Positions 37,203 to 45,317 of a DNA stretch of 64,000 bases are shown here, piece after piece (position 1 is the stretch's first letter; every line of letters begins with the position of its first letter). A program made the translations under genes and the position numbers. The notes beneath the pieces are model-generated. The model saw only the letters and a list, made by a program, of their open reading frames with translations. It made no database searches and was not told where the DNA came from. The DNA is taken from the NCBI RefSeq assembly GCF_014334135.1, contig NZ_CP060497.1:5766001-5830000 (forward strand), written 5' to 3'. Source of the stretch: Olivibacter sp. SDN3 (lineage in GTDB: Bacteria > Bacteroidota > Bacteroidia > Sphingobacteriales > Sphingobacteriaceae).

Positions 37203-37555
37203 TCAAAAAAGCTGTTTTTGGACCAATGAATAACGTTTTTTCCGTATGCTCTTCACTACCTGTATCCCCTCGACCATCAGGACCAGGTCGCTCCAGGAAA
37301 GTTCTCCCTTTTTCAGTTCCGATATCCCAAAAGTCCCCTGCTCCAGACGCTTGTAGTACAGCACAAAGCCACCGTATTCCCAGTGCAGCAGCTTGATGTG
37401 GGTACGGCTACGGTTCAGGAACACGAACACCTCGCCACTGTGGGATGGCGCCGCATCACCGAAATCACCAGGCCGCATAGACCGTCAAAACTCTTGCGCA
37501 TGTCGCAGTGGCCATCATATAAATAAAAACGGTGCGAGGAACCCAGCGAGAACAT
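37203..37555 (-). pseudogene. tnpB: IS66 tnpB, one-base frameshift (copy C)
   Basis: One G is missing at about 37440 (cactgtggg against cactggtggg in copy A), shifting the frame after the first third; the C-terminal 80 codons remain open. Confidence 0.88.
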
Positions 37556-37860
37556 CAGTAAAGGCGGATCAACCGGGACAGAAGACCAAGATCGGTGTCC
37601 AACTTGATCCGCACACCATTGGGATAGATAACCTCAACTTCGCTTTTTTTGCAGGACTTATCGATAGCTATAAAGCGACCGCTGACCGCGCCGTCTTCTT
37701 TGCTGCGCGAAAACCAATAATAAAAGGTGGCTTCATTGATCCCGTTTTCCGAACAGTAAGCTTTCTTGCTTTTTCCGCTCTGTTGCCAGTCTGCTATCAT
37801 CGAAAGCATCTGTGCTCGTTTTGCTTCTTTGCTCATCCAGCAAAGTTCTGCATTATACAA
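37555..37860 (-). CDS. tnpA: IS66 accessory protein TnpA (copy C)
   Basis: 101 residues, same protein as in copies A and I. It is intact although tnpB and tnpC of this copy are broken. Confidence 0.85.
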   Translation of the reverse strand: MYNAELCWMSKEAKRAQMLSMIADWQQSGKSKKAYCSENGINEATFYYWFSRSKEDGAVSGRFIAIDKSCKKSEVEVIYPNGVRIKLDTDLGLLSRLIRLY

Positions 37861-37894
37861 CCCTCATGAAATATGCATTTGGTCGGGCGGATAC

Positions 37895-38960
37895 TGATCA
37901 TCTGGTAACGATGTTAATGACAGTAATAAGTGGATGCAGTTCATTGCGGGAGATTTCAGGCTTGTTTCTGGCCTGCCAGGGACGTATCGGCCATCTGGGA
38001 CTGAAGGACTTTCCCCGACGGAGCACATTTGCCGAGGCCAACAGCAAGCGCAGCAGCGAAGTCTTCGCTAAGATCTACCAAAAGCTCTATAGGCGCTACC
38101 GTTCATTTTTACCGGACAGCCGGAATGAAAGATTGCCGGTAAATAATCTGTATATTGTGGATTCCACCACTATAAGCCTTTTCAGTGATGTGCTCAAAGG
38201 TGCCGGGCGTAACCCCAAAGAAGGGAAAAAGAAAGGGGGCATCAAGGTGCATACCATGATCAATTCACGGGAAGATGTGCCTTCGCTGGTACGTTTTTCA
38301 TCGGCAGCCACCCATGACCATGTATTCCTGAAGGAACTGGCGCTTAAGAAAGGATCCTTTGTGGTATTTGACAAAGGTTATGTTGATTATGCCCAATATG
38401 CCAGCTGGGATATGGAAGGCGTGTTCTTTGTGACACGTCAGAAGGAAAACGCTGTTTATGAATCATTAGAGCAATTTAGAGTCCACCAAAAGGATGCAGA
38501 CCGTGTAATGGAGGATGAGGTGATCAGTATAGATGTAAAAGGCAGCCCTTTATTATTGCGCAGGGTATACTATTATGACCATGTAAACGATAATGTCTAT
38601 GAATTTCTCTCCAACAACTTCGAGCTGGAGGCCACAGCTATCGCCGATATTTACCGGCAGCGATGGTAGATAGAATCGCTGTTTAAACGGCTAAAACAGA
38701 ACTTTCCCCTTAAATATTTCCTGGGGGAATCGCAGAATGCCATCGAGATCCAGATCTGGGTATCGCTGATCGCGCAGCTTATCCTGCTGGTAATCAAAGA
38801 AAGGACAAAACGTAGATGGGCCTTTTCCAACATGGTATCCTTTATCAGAAACCATGCTTTAACTTATATCAATCTCTTTAAGTTCCTGGATAATCCAAAC
38901 GTGGACTGGAATAAGTTAACATTGGAAGATCAAAATCAGCTAAAGATCTTCCAGACATGA
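37895..38960 (+). pseudogene. IS4-like transposase, truncated and with internal stop
   Basis: DDE transposase of the IS4 family with an N-terminal DUF4372-like part. Visible motifs: IVDSTTISLFSDVLKGAGRN (first Asp), FVVFDKGYVDYAQYA (second Asp) and the YREK-like RQRW.IESLFKRLKQNFPLK region. A TAG at 38667-38669 falls where a Gln is usual, so the frame is broken at residue about 258 of this fragment; sequence continues in frame to 38960. The first 44 codons lie at 30968-31106. Confidence 0.85.
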
Positions 38961-39053
38961 CCATGCTATCGGCATTAAACAGAAAAATATCGTTCAATAG
39001 AAAACAAACAGCCTTTTTTTGCATGTTGCAAATTTAACCGGACACTAGTGATT
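37895..39053 (+). mobile_element. IS4-like element, 3' part (copy F)
   Basis: Contains the transposase from DHLVTMLMTVISG onward and the right inverted repeat AAATTTAACCGGACACTAGTGATT, ending about 39053. It is the missing 3' half of the IS4-like element at 30968-31199: that half ends HTYDH and this one begins DHLVTML, and both junctions carry the same 8 bp. Confidence 0.88.
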
Positions 39054-39182
39054 TATTATCAAATCACTAACAAATATTTTACTAACACTTTCTGGAATTA
39101 CACTATTTGTTAACCAAAAATCTTTAGAACGAAGATATTCATTGAACAAACTGTCAAAGTTTTCAAAATGAAAATAAATCAT
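39045..39182 (-). pseudogene. 45-codon gene fragment trapped between two IS4-like ends
   Basis: Minus-strand frame MIYFHFENFDSLFNEYLRSK followed by 25 residues. Both its ATG and its TAG fall inside the flanking IS4-type terminal sequences (39177-39199 and 39045-39053), so start and stop are accidental and the piece is an internal fragment of a destroyed gene. The parent gene was not identified. Confidence 0.4.
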
Positions 39183-39199
39183 TGTTGTCCGGGGAAAAA
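39177..39199. repeat. Isolated IS4-like left-end sequence
   Basis: AATCATTGTTGTCCGGGGAAAAA matches the left end of the IS4-like element at 31176-31199 but no transposase sequence follows. It is a scar of an excised or deleted copy. Confidence 0.6.
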
Positions 39200-39213
39200 A
39201 AATAATTAAATAT

Positions 39214-39246
39214 TGTTGAACATTTAAACTGAATATTGTAATTTTG
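39214..39246 (+). promoter_or_regulatory. Promoter of the peptide-maturation genes
   Basis: TTGTTG at 39213-39218 and TAATTTTG at 39239-39246 match the Bacteroidota -33 (TTTG/TTG) and -7 (TAnnTTTG) boxes at about 20 bp spacing. The ATG of the VKOR-thioredoxin gene is at 39277. Probably drives that gene and the precursor. Confidence 0.55.
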
Positions 39247-39276
39247 AGAATACTAACGAAAATAAACGCTAAAATA

Positions 39277-40920
39277 ATGACTTGGTTTAAGTACCTTTTA
39301 AAATCGAATGATGATGATTCTCATTTGGTAATTAATAGATTGTTAGAGAAGTTTGGAAATCAATTTACCGAACGACAAGTAGCAAAATTATTAGCTTCTC
39401 ACGAAGAATACCCTTCTCTACTAGCCATTAAAGATGTGCTCTCAAGATACGGTATTGATAGCGACGCGGTGCGAAAAGGGAATTATGCATATTCTGATTT
39501 CGAAACTCCGTTTATTTGTTTAATACAACAAGAAGATTGGTCAAGGCCTTCGTTATCTATAGTATTGAACGCTGACGAAGAGGAAATTTGCTATTTGGAT
39601 CCTATAAGTTCGAAAGATAAAATCGTTAGTGTGTCCGAATTTGAGCAAATAGATAAACAAATTGTGTTGCTTTTGGATGGAGATGGGGCCGTAGATGAAG
39701 AAAACTATCAGGAAAATAAAAGGGTACAGTTCCTTGACCGAATTATAGGAAAATTACCCTTGCTGTTGGGTGTGTTTCCGTTGCTTTGGACAGGGGTTTT
39801 TCTCCTGTCGGGAAATTTCCATTTTCAGCAACTAATTTCAGTAGCTTTCCTTATTAGCTCGTTTGTAGCCTTGTTTGTATGTATACTACTGTTGTGGCAC
39901 GAAGTGGACGCTCATAATCCGTTTTTGAAAGAAGTTTGTGGAGGTCAAGGTAAAAAGGCGAACTGTGGTGCCGTCTTAGAATCGAAGAGTTCAACTTTCT
40001 TGGGAATAAGCTGGTCTTCGTGGGGTTTTGCCTATTTTGCAACATTCTTTGTTTGTCAGATGTTTTTTCCAGGTCAGGCATTTCATTTGATGTTTTGGTC
40101 CGTTGCCTCCATTTTCGTTGCGCCCTATATTCTATTTTCAATCTATTATCAATCTAAGATAGTTAAACAGTGGTGTCCGCTCTGTGTGACAGTGCAGGGG
40201 GTGTTATTGTTGAATACAATAATGTCCGCATTAGTACTATTTCATACAATAAAAGAAAATGTTTTAAGCGGATCGTGGCATGATATCGGTCTAATTGTAT
40301 TTTTGGGTGTCTGTTTTTTGGTTGGAAGCCATATTGCGATTCCTTTACTTAAACAAGCGAAAGACAGCGCCGATTACGAACGTAAGTGGAAAAAACTAAA
40401 GTATAATGCGGAGATCTTCCAATCATTACTGGAAAAAAATGAACGTATTACTGTTTCCCCGGATGATATCGGAATTATTATTGGCAATCCGAAAGCAGGA
40501 CGGGAAATAGTAAAAGTATGTAATCCCTATTGTGGTCCATGCTCTAAGGTGCATCCCATATTGGAGGAATTGATTCGAGAGAATAATGACATCCGACTGC
40601 GGATCATCTTTACCGCCAGCGTTGACGAACAGGATATAAAGACCCCTCCTGTGGCCCATCTTCTGGCTATCCAAGAAAAGTACGGGCAAGAAAAAGTACA
40701 TCAAGCAATGAATGATTGGTATTTGGCAGAAAAAAAGGATTATCAGTTATTTTCATCAAAATATCCGATGAACGGAGAGTTGAAGTTACAACAGAATAAA
40801 ATTAAAGTGATGCGTGAATGGTGTGATGCTATGAAAATACGGGCTACCCCAACGATTTATATTGACGGTTACGAATTGCCGGACAGTTATAGAATCTACG
40901 AATTAAAACATTTATTATAA
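39277..40920 (+). CDS. Inactive C39-like / VKOR / thioredoxin fusion, disulfide-forming membrane protein
   Basis: 547 residues from the ATG at 39277; a TTG at 39244 is less likely because it overlaps the promoter. Residues 1-120: C39-peptidase-like fold (HLVINRLLEKFGNQFTERQV) without the catalytic DCG Cys. Residues about 140-360: VKOR domain of 4-5 membrane helices with the cysteine loop KANCGAVLESKSSTFLGISWS and the CxxC QWCPLCV. Residues about 400-547: thioredoxin-like domain with CxxC NPYCGPCSKVHP and cis-Pro region RATPTIYIDG. VKOR oxidises quinone and passes disulfides through the thioredoxin part. This fusion recurs in Bacteroidota next to double-glycine peptides, so it probably forms the disulfides of the Cys-rich precursor downstream. 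Confidence 0.9.
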   Translation: MTWFKYLLKSNDDDSHLVINRLLEKFGNQFTERQVAKLLASHEEYPSLLAIKDVLSRYGIDSDAVRKGNYAYSDFETPFICLIQQEDWSRPSLSIVLNADEEEICYLDPISSKDKIVSVSEFEQIDKQIVLLLDGDGAVDEENYQENKRVQFLDRIIGKLPLLLGVFPLLWTGVFLLSGNFHFQQLISVAFLISSFVALFVCILLLWHEVDAHNPFLKEVCGGQGKKANCGAVLESKSSTFLGISWSSWGFAYFATFFVCQMFFPGQAFHLMFWSVASIFVAPYILFSIYYQSKIVKQWCPLCVTVQGVLLLNTIMSALVLFHTIKENVLSGSWHDIGLIVFLGVCFLVGSHIAIPLLKQAKDSADYERKWKKLKYNAEIFQSLLEKNERITVSPDDIGIIIGNPKAGREIVKVCNPYCGPCSKVHPILEELIRENNDIRLRIIFTASVDEQDIKTPPVAHLLAIQEKYGQEKVHQAMNDWYLAEKKDYQLFSSKYPMNGELKLQQNKIKVMREWCDAMKIRATPTIYIDGYELPDSYRIYELKHLL

Positions 40921-40931
40921 TAGATAAAGAT

Positions 40932-40960
40932 GCCCGGGCCAGTTCGCAATGTACCCGGGC
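40932..40960 (+). terminator. GC-rich hairpin before the precursor gene
   Basis: GCCCGGG (40932-40938) pairs with CCCGGGC (40954-40960), a perfect 7-bp stem with a 15-base loop. No T-run follows, so it is more likely an attenuator, processing site or mRNA stabiliser than a simple terminator. Confidence 0.5.
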
Positions 40961-41048
40961 AAAGAGTACTTACTTCGCTCTTATTGTAAAATAGTCAAAG
41001 CTGTATGGGTAAGCATCGGCAAATTTAAACAATTTAAATTTGAATAAA

Positions 41049-41270
41049 ATGAAAAAGATTTCATTAAAAAATCTAAACCTCAAAGAGGTAGAACAGTTGT
41101 CTAGAGAACAATTGAAAGATGTTTTTGGCGGTAGCGCTAGCGCTAGCGGAACTGATTCGGGTACGTGCGATCCCGATGCCGCCATTTGTAGTGGTGGGTG
41201 TACAACTAGTGCCAACACGGCTGGAACATGTAGTCTTTTCCAAGGAATTTGTGCTTGCTATGAAAGTTAA
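41049..41270 (+). CDS. Double-glycine leader peptide precursor (bacteriocin-like, six Cys)
   Basis: 73 residues from the ATG at 41049. Leader of 28 residues (MKKISLKNLNLKEVEQLSRE then QLKDVFGG), the Bacteroidota double-glycine type cut by C39 peptidases. The core has 45 residues, starts SASASGTDSGT and has six Cys at core positions 12, 19, 23, 33, 40 and 42, enough for three disulfides, and 14 Ser/Thr that could be glycosylated. It lies between the disulfide-forming fusion and a TlpA-like thioredoxin gene, with the C39 exporter 5.7 kb downstream. A secreted antimicrobial or signalling peptide is likely; whether it is glycosylated is inference. Confidence 0.88.
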   Translation: MKKISLKNLNLKEVEQLSREQLKDVFGGSASASGTDSGTCDPDAAICSGGCTTSANTAGTCSLFQGICACYES

Positions 41271-41289
41271 ATCAGTTTAATCACTTCTA

Positions 41290-41320
41290 TTTGTTCTTGG
41301 CTTCACAAGCCAAGAACAAA
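41290..41320 (+). terminator. 14-bp perfect hairpin after the precursor gene
   Basis: TTTGTTCTTGGCTT (41290-41303) pairs completely with AAGCCAAGAACAAA (41307-41320) around a 3-base loop. It is 19 bases after the precursor stop. There is no T-run but the stem is very stable. It probably protects the precursor mRNA or partly terminates, giving more precursor than downstream protein. Confidence 0.75.
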
Positions 41321-41328
41321 TTATAAAT

Positions 41329-42510
41329 ATGAAAGAGATGTTAACAATGCATAGATTTTTTTTTACTACCCTAATATTATTTTTTAGTTGTTTTATAGTG
41401 CACTCACAGGAGTATAAAGAAAATATCATTCAACTGAACTTAGGAGAGCATGCCTATAAAGAGATGATAATTAGGATTCAAGGAGGTGTTAGAAATGGCG
41501 CAAATTATGATATGCGGTTCGCGGGTTCCCAAAATGAAAAAATTTGGGGTTTTCGATATCCAGACTCGTTGTATGCAGAAAGTCGTTCTTTTACTATTGA
41601 TATCCCAACCTACAATGACACAGTCAGTCGTAGGATAGGTTTTAAATATATCAATAATAATGATACGCTTTGGAATACAAGCCTAATTTTTGCAAATTGT
41701 GACACGACGTTGATCAGTGCAACTTTTCTGCAGACGGATACGATATCTAAAGTTCTTACAAGAGATAAAAACGGAAATCCTTTGTTCAAAGATGTTTTAA
41801 TTGATTTCTATTTGTTAACGTCACATCAAGATAAAGAATTGCTATCTTCCATCGAAGCTACTCAAAGTCAATTTTATCGGTATAATGTCGATTCTTCACA
41901 GTACGATATAGAAGTAGAAAAGTATATTGATTTAGCGAGAAAATATCCCGACTCCCATTCGCTGATTGAGATTTTGAATTCCCGAAAGGGTAAATTTAAT
42001 TCAAAAACAGACGTTAAAAAGGTGCTGGACTGCTTTTCCACGGAAAACAGGAACTCTCCCATTGGAAAAGAAATCAATCGATATGTAGCAGATACTTTAT
42101 TCAGTAATAGTACGTTAACGGCATGGGATACGGATAGTGCGGAAGCGATAGTGCTGGATTCGACAAAATATAATCTGGTTGTGTTTTCAGCTTCTTGGTG
42201 TGTGCCCTGTATAGAAGAAATACCTTTATTGAAAAGGATATATAATGATTTATCCGACAAACTAGATATAACTTATGTCTCTATTGATGATTCGACAAAA
42301 ACAGAAGCGTGGCGTCGGTTAATGAGGGAGGAGAATATTCCGTGGAGAAGTGTTTTAGCGGCAGGTAACATTAATTATATAAGAGAAAAGTATTTTGTGT
42401 CCGCAATTCCATACTGTCTTTTTGTTCACCCGGGAGGCGTTAAAGAACCTGTAGAAATTCGACAAACAAAAGTACAAAGCTATCTATACCGAACTATAAA
42501 GGAAGAGTAG
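41329..42510 (+). CDS. Secreted TlpA-like thioredoxin
   Basis: 393 residues from the ATG at 41329 (41347 also possible). N-terminal hydrophobic signal (FFFTTLILFFSCFIVHS, cut before QEYK), a 230-residue N-terminal domain of the DUF4369-like sort common in Bacteroidota TlpA proteins, then a thioredoxin domain with active site SASWCVPCIEEIPLL and cis-Pro region VSAIPYCLFV. It acts in the periplasm on disulfides, probably isomerising or reducing the peptide or its machinery. Confidence 0.85.
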   Translation: MKEMLTMHRFFFTTLILFFSCFIVHSQEYKENIIQLNLGEHAYKEMIIRIQGGVRNGANYDMRFAGSQNEKIWGFRYPDSLYAESRSFTIDIPTYNDTVSRRIGFKYINNNDTLWNTSLIFANCDTTLISATFLQTDTISKVLTRDKNGNPLFKDVLIDFYLLTSHQDKELLSSIEATQSQFYRYNVDSSQYDIEVEKYIDLARKYPDSHSLIEILNSRKGKFNSKTDVKKVLDCFSTENRNSPIGKEINRYVADTLFSNSTLTAWDTDSAEAIVLDSTKYNLVVFSASWCVPCIEEIPLLKRIYNDLSDKLDITYVSIDDSTKTEAWRRLMREENIPWRSVLAAGNINYIREKYFVSAIPYCLFVHPGGVKEPVEIRQTKVQSYLYRTIKEE

Positions 42511-42860
42511 AGCGCGGGGATATCAATATCATCAAATTATTGAAGTTATATGGCGTAAGTTTAAAAGAATTTAACCCCCTAACTGAAATCTATTATATAG
42601 GTGCAGCTGCTTATCAAAACATATTGACCATGTTTTCTATCCAGAGATTACGGATTTATCGAAAGATTATAAAAATATGGCTGTATGGTATTGGAAAGCA
42701 AATAAGTGATCAGAAGCGATTGCATCTCAAAAGAAGGCCATTGAGATAGCAGCGACTAAAAAAACCTCTCTAAATCAGAATTAGGTGAATTAGATGCGAC
42801 CCCCTAAACTTACGAGAAATAAGGTTGCAAGCGTTGGAATGATTTTTATAACATATACAA
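42511..42860 (+). pseudogene. Decayed coding remnant with TPR-like piece
   Basis: No intact gene. A frame near 42634-42706 reads FYPEITDLSKDYKNMAVWYW and the following bases read EAIASQKKAIEIAATKK, resembling a TPR-containing tail. Several stops and shifts interrupt it. The 69-codon frame at 42540-42749 is in the wrong register and is not supported. Confidence 0.3.
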
Positions 42861-42903
42861 ATTATTCTATGCTTTGGAAAAGTATAGTGTGAAAAAGTTA
42901 ACT

Positions 42904-43096
42904 ATGAAAAATATAACCGTTCAAACATTATGGATAGATGATACTTTGGGTGAACACCAAAAATGCTGCCTTCAATAATTTATAAACCAAGGTCATGACG
43001 TTCATCTGCTATTTTTTCAGATTGGTTTCGAATTAAATTACTACACGATGCTGGAGGATAGTGTGTTGTGTATCACAACTTTTTATGTAAATTGGC
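42904..43096 (+). pseudogene. GT32-like glycosyltransferase N-terminal fragment
   Basis: ATG at 42904 gives MKNITVQTLWIDDTLGEHQK, then a TAA at 42976 where a Ser is expected, then FINQGHDVHLLFF. This matches the N-terminus of capsular/GT32-type transferases (VQTLWIG..L...E..S..SFL..GH.VHLY). The frame then drifts and the gene is truncated. Identified by pattern only. Confidence 0.5.
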
Positions 43097-43192
43097 CGTT
43101 TTATTTTTGCGTAATTCTTTCCCGAATTGAAAATTGTTTATCATAAAAAAGACACTGACTAATTTTTCATTATTTTAACGTGATTTTAGAAT

Positions 43193-43812
43193 ATGCAATA
43201 TTACTCACAAAATGGACAAGACGTATATCTTGACAATTTATTCAAACAGCAAGAAGGAGGAGTTTTCCTTTAGATTGGTGCACATGATGGGATTACGTAT
43301 AGCAATACTCGTTTTCTAGAACAATATAGACACAGGGAAGGAGTTTGTTTTGAACCGAATAAACTGGTGTTTGAGGAATTAGAAAATAATAGATCTAGCA
43401 TAAATCTAAATGCCGCTATTCGTAATGATGAAAGAAAACTTTTGTATATGCGAATTTGGGGGTCGTGCGAAATGCTAAGTGGTATGTTGGATTACTTTTA
43501 TCCAATCCACGTTAATCGAATAAAACGGGAAATGGAAAGAAAGGGGGAGGGTATGAAGTAGAAGAAGTATTGTGTATACCTTTTGAAAATATTATTCTAA
43601 AACATTTTAAGGAAAGACACATGGATTATTGCAGCATTGATACAGAGGGTAGTGAATTGACAATATTAAAAAGTATCGACTTCCAAAGTACGATTATATC
43701 TGTTTTTTCCATTGAGAACACCTATAAGGATAATCTAATTTACCAACTGCTGAATGAAAATGGTTATCAGTATATTCAGCGGAAGGGAGAGGACGATTTT
43801 CTTTTATTTTAA
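43193..43812 (+). pseudogene. FkbM-family methyltransferase, broken
   Basis: Starts at the ATG at 43193 (MQYYSQNGQDVYLDNLFKQQ). A stop interrupts the SAM motif (GGVFL*IGAHDG, where FLDIGAHDG is expected), and a frameshift near 43550 moves the 3' part (43570-43812, FKERHMDYCSIDTEGSELTI and VFSIENTYKDN) into another frame. The remaining motifs are FkbM-like. Such enzymes O-methylate sugars or small molecules. Confidence 0.75.
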
Positions 43813-43845
43813 GAGTGGATTTATAACTATTAAAAATTAAAAAAT

Positions 43846-45288
43846 ATGATATTTATTTCTGCTCAACCGGATCAAATCTATTTTATCTGGCAATTGGAAA
43901 TTCAGTTACGAAATCTAGCATCGTTGGGGATAAAAAAACATCAAGTTCAAGTATTAATTGGCTTTGATCCAAAAAAAGGCGTGAAAAAGGCATTACAGCA
44001 CTTTATGATAGAAAATGACAATTATGCTCAATTCTACACTTATCCAGATCAACGAAAAGATCCTAAGTATACCTCATCAATTCGCCCACATATCTTGAAA
44101 CAACATTTTAGACTGTATCCCGAATTGCAACAAGAAACACTATTTTACCACGACTCGGACATTCTTTTTTCCCGGATTCCTAATATACATAAGGAAGATA
44201 ACAATCAGACCTGCTATGTTTCGGACACCCGGAGATATTTAGATGTTAACTATATACGAAGAGTCGCATGCGAACAACTGCTCGATGATATGTTGAAAAT
44301 TATAGGTCTTTCCAAAGAAAAACTCGAACAGGAAAACCACCAGGCGGGGGGCGCGCAATATATTTTAAAAGGCACCACATCTGAATTTTGGGGAAAGGTA
44401 GAGGAGAACTGCGAAGCATTATATATATTAATGAATAAGTATAACACTGAGCTTTGGGAACAGCGATATCCCCGAACAAAAGAATATAAGAGTAAAAAGA
44501 TAGGGATACAATCGTGGTGCGCGGACATGTGGGCTGTGTTGTGGAATTTATGGTTGTATGATAAAAAAGTGGAGATACACGCAGAAATGGCCTTTTCTTG
44601 GCCATACAGCCCGATAAAGGAATGGGAAGCTAAGGCTATTCAGCATTACTCAGGAAATATCAAGGAAAAGGACATATTTTTTAAAAAGAATGAGTACGTC
44701 AATTTTGTTCCTTGGTATGACGATACGTTACAACGTATTCCCAAAACAAATTGTAGTTATAAAATTGTTGAACTGATTCGTAGTCGCAAAAATGAATTGG
44801 ATCAGAATAGACCTGTCTTTAACCTGTATGCCATTGTAATCGACAGTCATGCTTCAAAAGGTTATGAAGAGGCGAAGTTTCAGATTATTAAGAAGTACTA
44901 TCAAAAATATTTAGCAATTGATGTGTACTTGGATTGTACTTATTCAAGCCTTCAAATATATGACCTAAAAAAATATTCTGGCACCCTTACCTTGCCGATG
45001 GGCTGCATATTAGATTGTAGAATTATACAATCTATATTTGAGTCATCTATGTTAAACAACACCATTATTTTTTCCTTTAAACGGATTTATCGATTGGACC
45101 AACTCTTTGTTGAGGCATTCTCTAAGGTGTTGGATGTTGAGTTGTTAACACTAAATCACAACAAATTAAATTGTCTCGAAAATCCCTCTCTTTCGATTAG
45201 GTTTGTTCCTACCGTCAACACCCTACATAAGAAACGGGAAACGGAAAAAATTAAGAAAAAAACCTTGTACAGTGCCTATATGTTGTAA
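43846..45288 (+). CDS. Putative DxD glycosyltransferase, family unassigned
   Basis: 480 residues. GT-A-like features: FISAQPDQIYFIWQLEIQL at the N-terminus, a metal-binding HDSDILFSRIP (residues about 104-114), QAGGAQYILKGTTSEFW, SWCADMWAVLWNLWL and HYSGN in the donor/acceptor region. A second domain from residue 325 is not recognised. No membrane helix or signal peptide. It lies 33 bases after the broken methyltransferase and 29 before the LanC-like gene, suggesting an operon. The intact state among many decayed neighbours makes it a candidate tailoring enzyme of the peptide. Confidence 0.65.
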   Translation: MIFISAQPDQIYFIWQLEIQLRNLASLGIKKHQVQVLIGFDPKKGVKKALQHFMIENDNYAQFYTYPDQRKDPKYTSSIRPHILKQHFRLYPELQQETLFYHDSDILFSRIPNIHKEDNNQTCYVSDTRRYLDVNYIRRVACEQLLDDMLKIIGLSKEKLEQENHQAGGAQYILKGTTSEFWGKVEENCEALYILMNKYNTELWEQRYPRTKEYKSKKIGIQSWCADMWAVLWNLWLYDKKVEIHAEMAFSWPYSPIKEWEAKAIQHYSGNIKEKDIFFKKNEYVNFVPWYDDTLQRIPKTNCSYKIVELIRSRKNELDQNRPVFNLYAIVIDSHASKGYEEAKFQIIKKYYQKYLAIDVYLDCTYSSLQIYDLKKYSGTLTLPMGCILDCRIIQSIFESSMLNNTIIFSFKRIYRLDQLFVEAFSKVLDVELLTLNHNKLNCLENPSLSIRFVPTVNTLHKKRETEKIKKKTLYSAYML

Positions 45289-45317
45289 CAATCAAATACA
45301 TAAACTCTGATAAAATA

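Larger units (their letters stand above)
35647..37894 (-). mobile_element. IS66-family element, copy C (frameshifted)
   Basis: 2248 bp, two bases shorter than copies A and I, with both inverted repeats. tnpC and tnpB each carry a one-base deletion. The right end is followed by TGATCATC, the same 8 bases (reverse complement) that follow copy B, evidence of an inversion. The left flank is a divergent IS66 remnant. Confidence 0.92.

Noticed and set aside
41035-41042. TAAATTTG as a promoter -7 box for the precursor
   Set aside because: It would place the transcription start at or inside the start codon and no -33 box is present; more likely the A/T-rich leader.
42540-42749. 69-codon plus-strand frame after the TlpA-like gene
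   Set aside because: It is out of register with the decayed protein-like frame that can be read in the same stretch.
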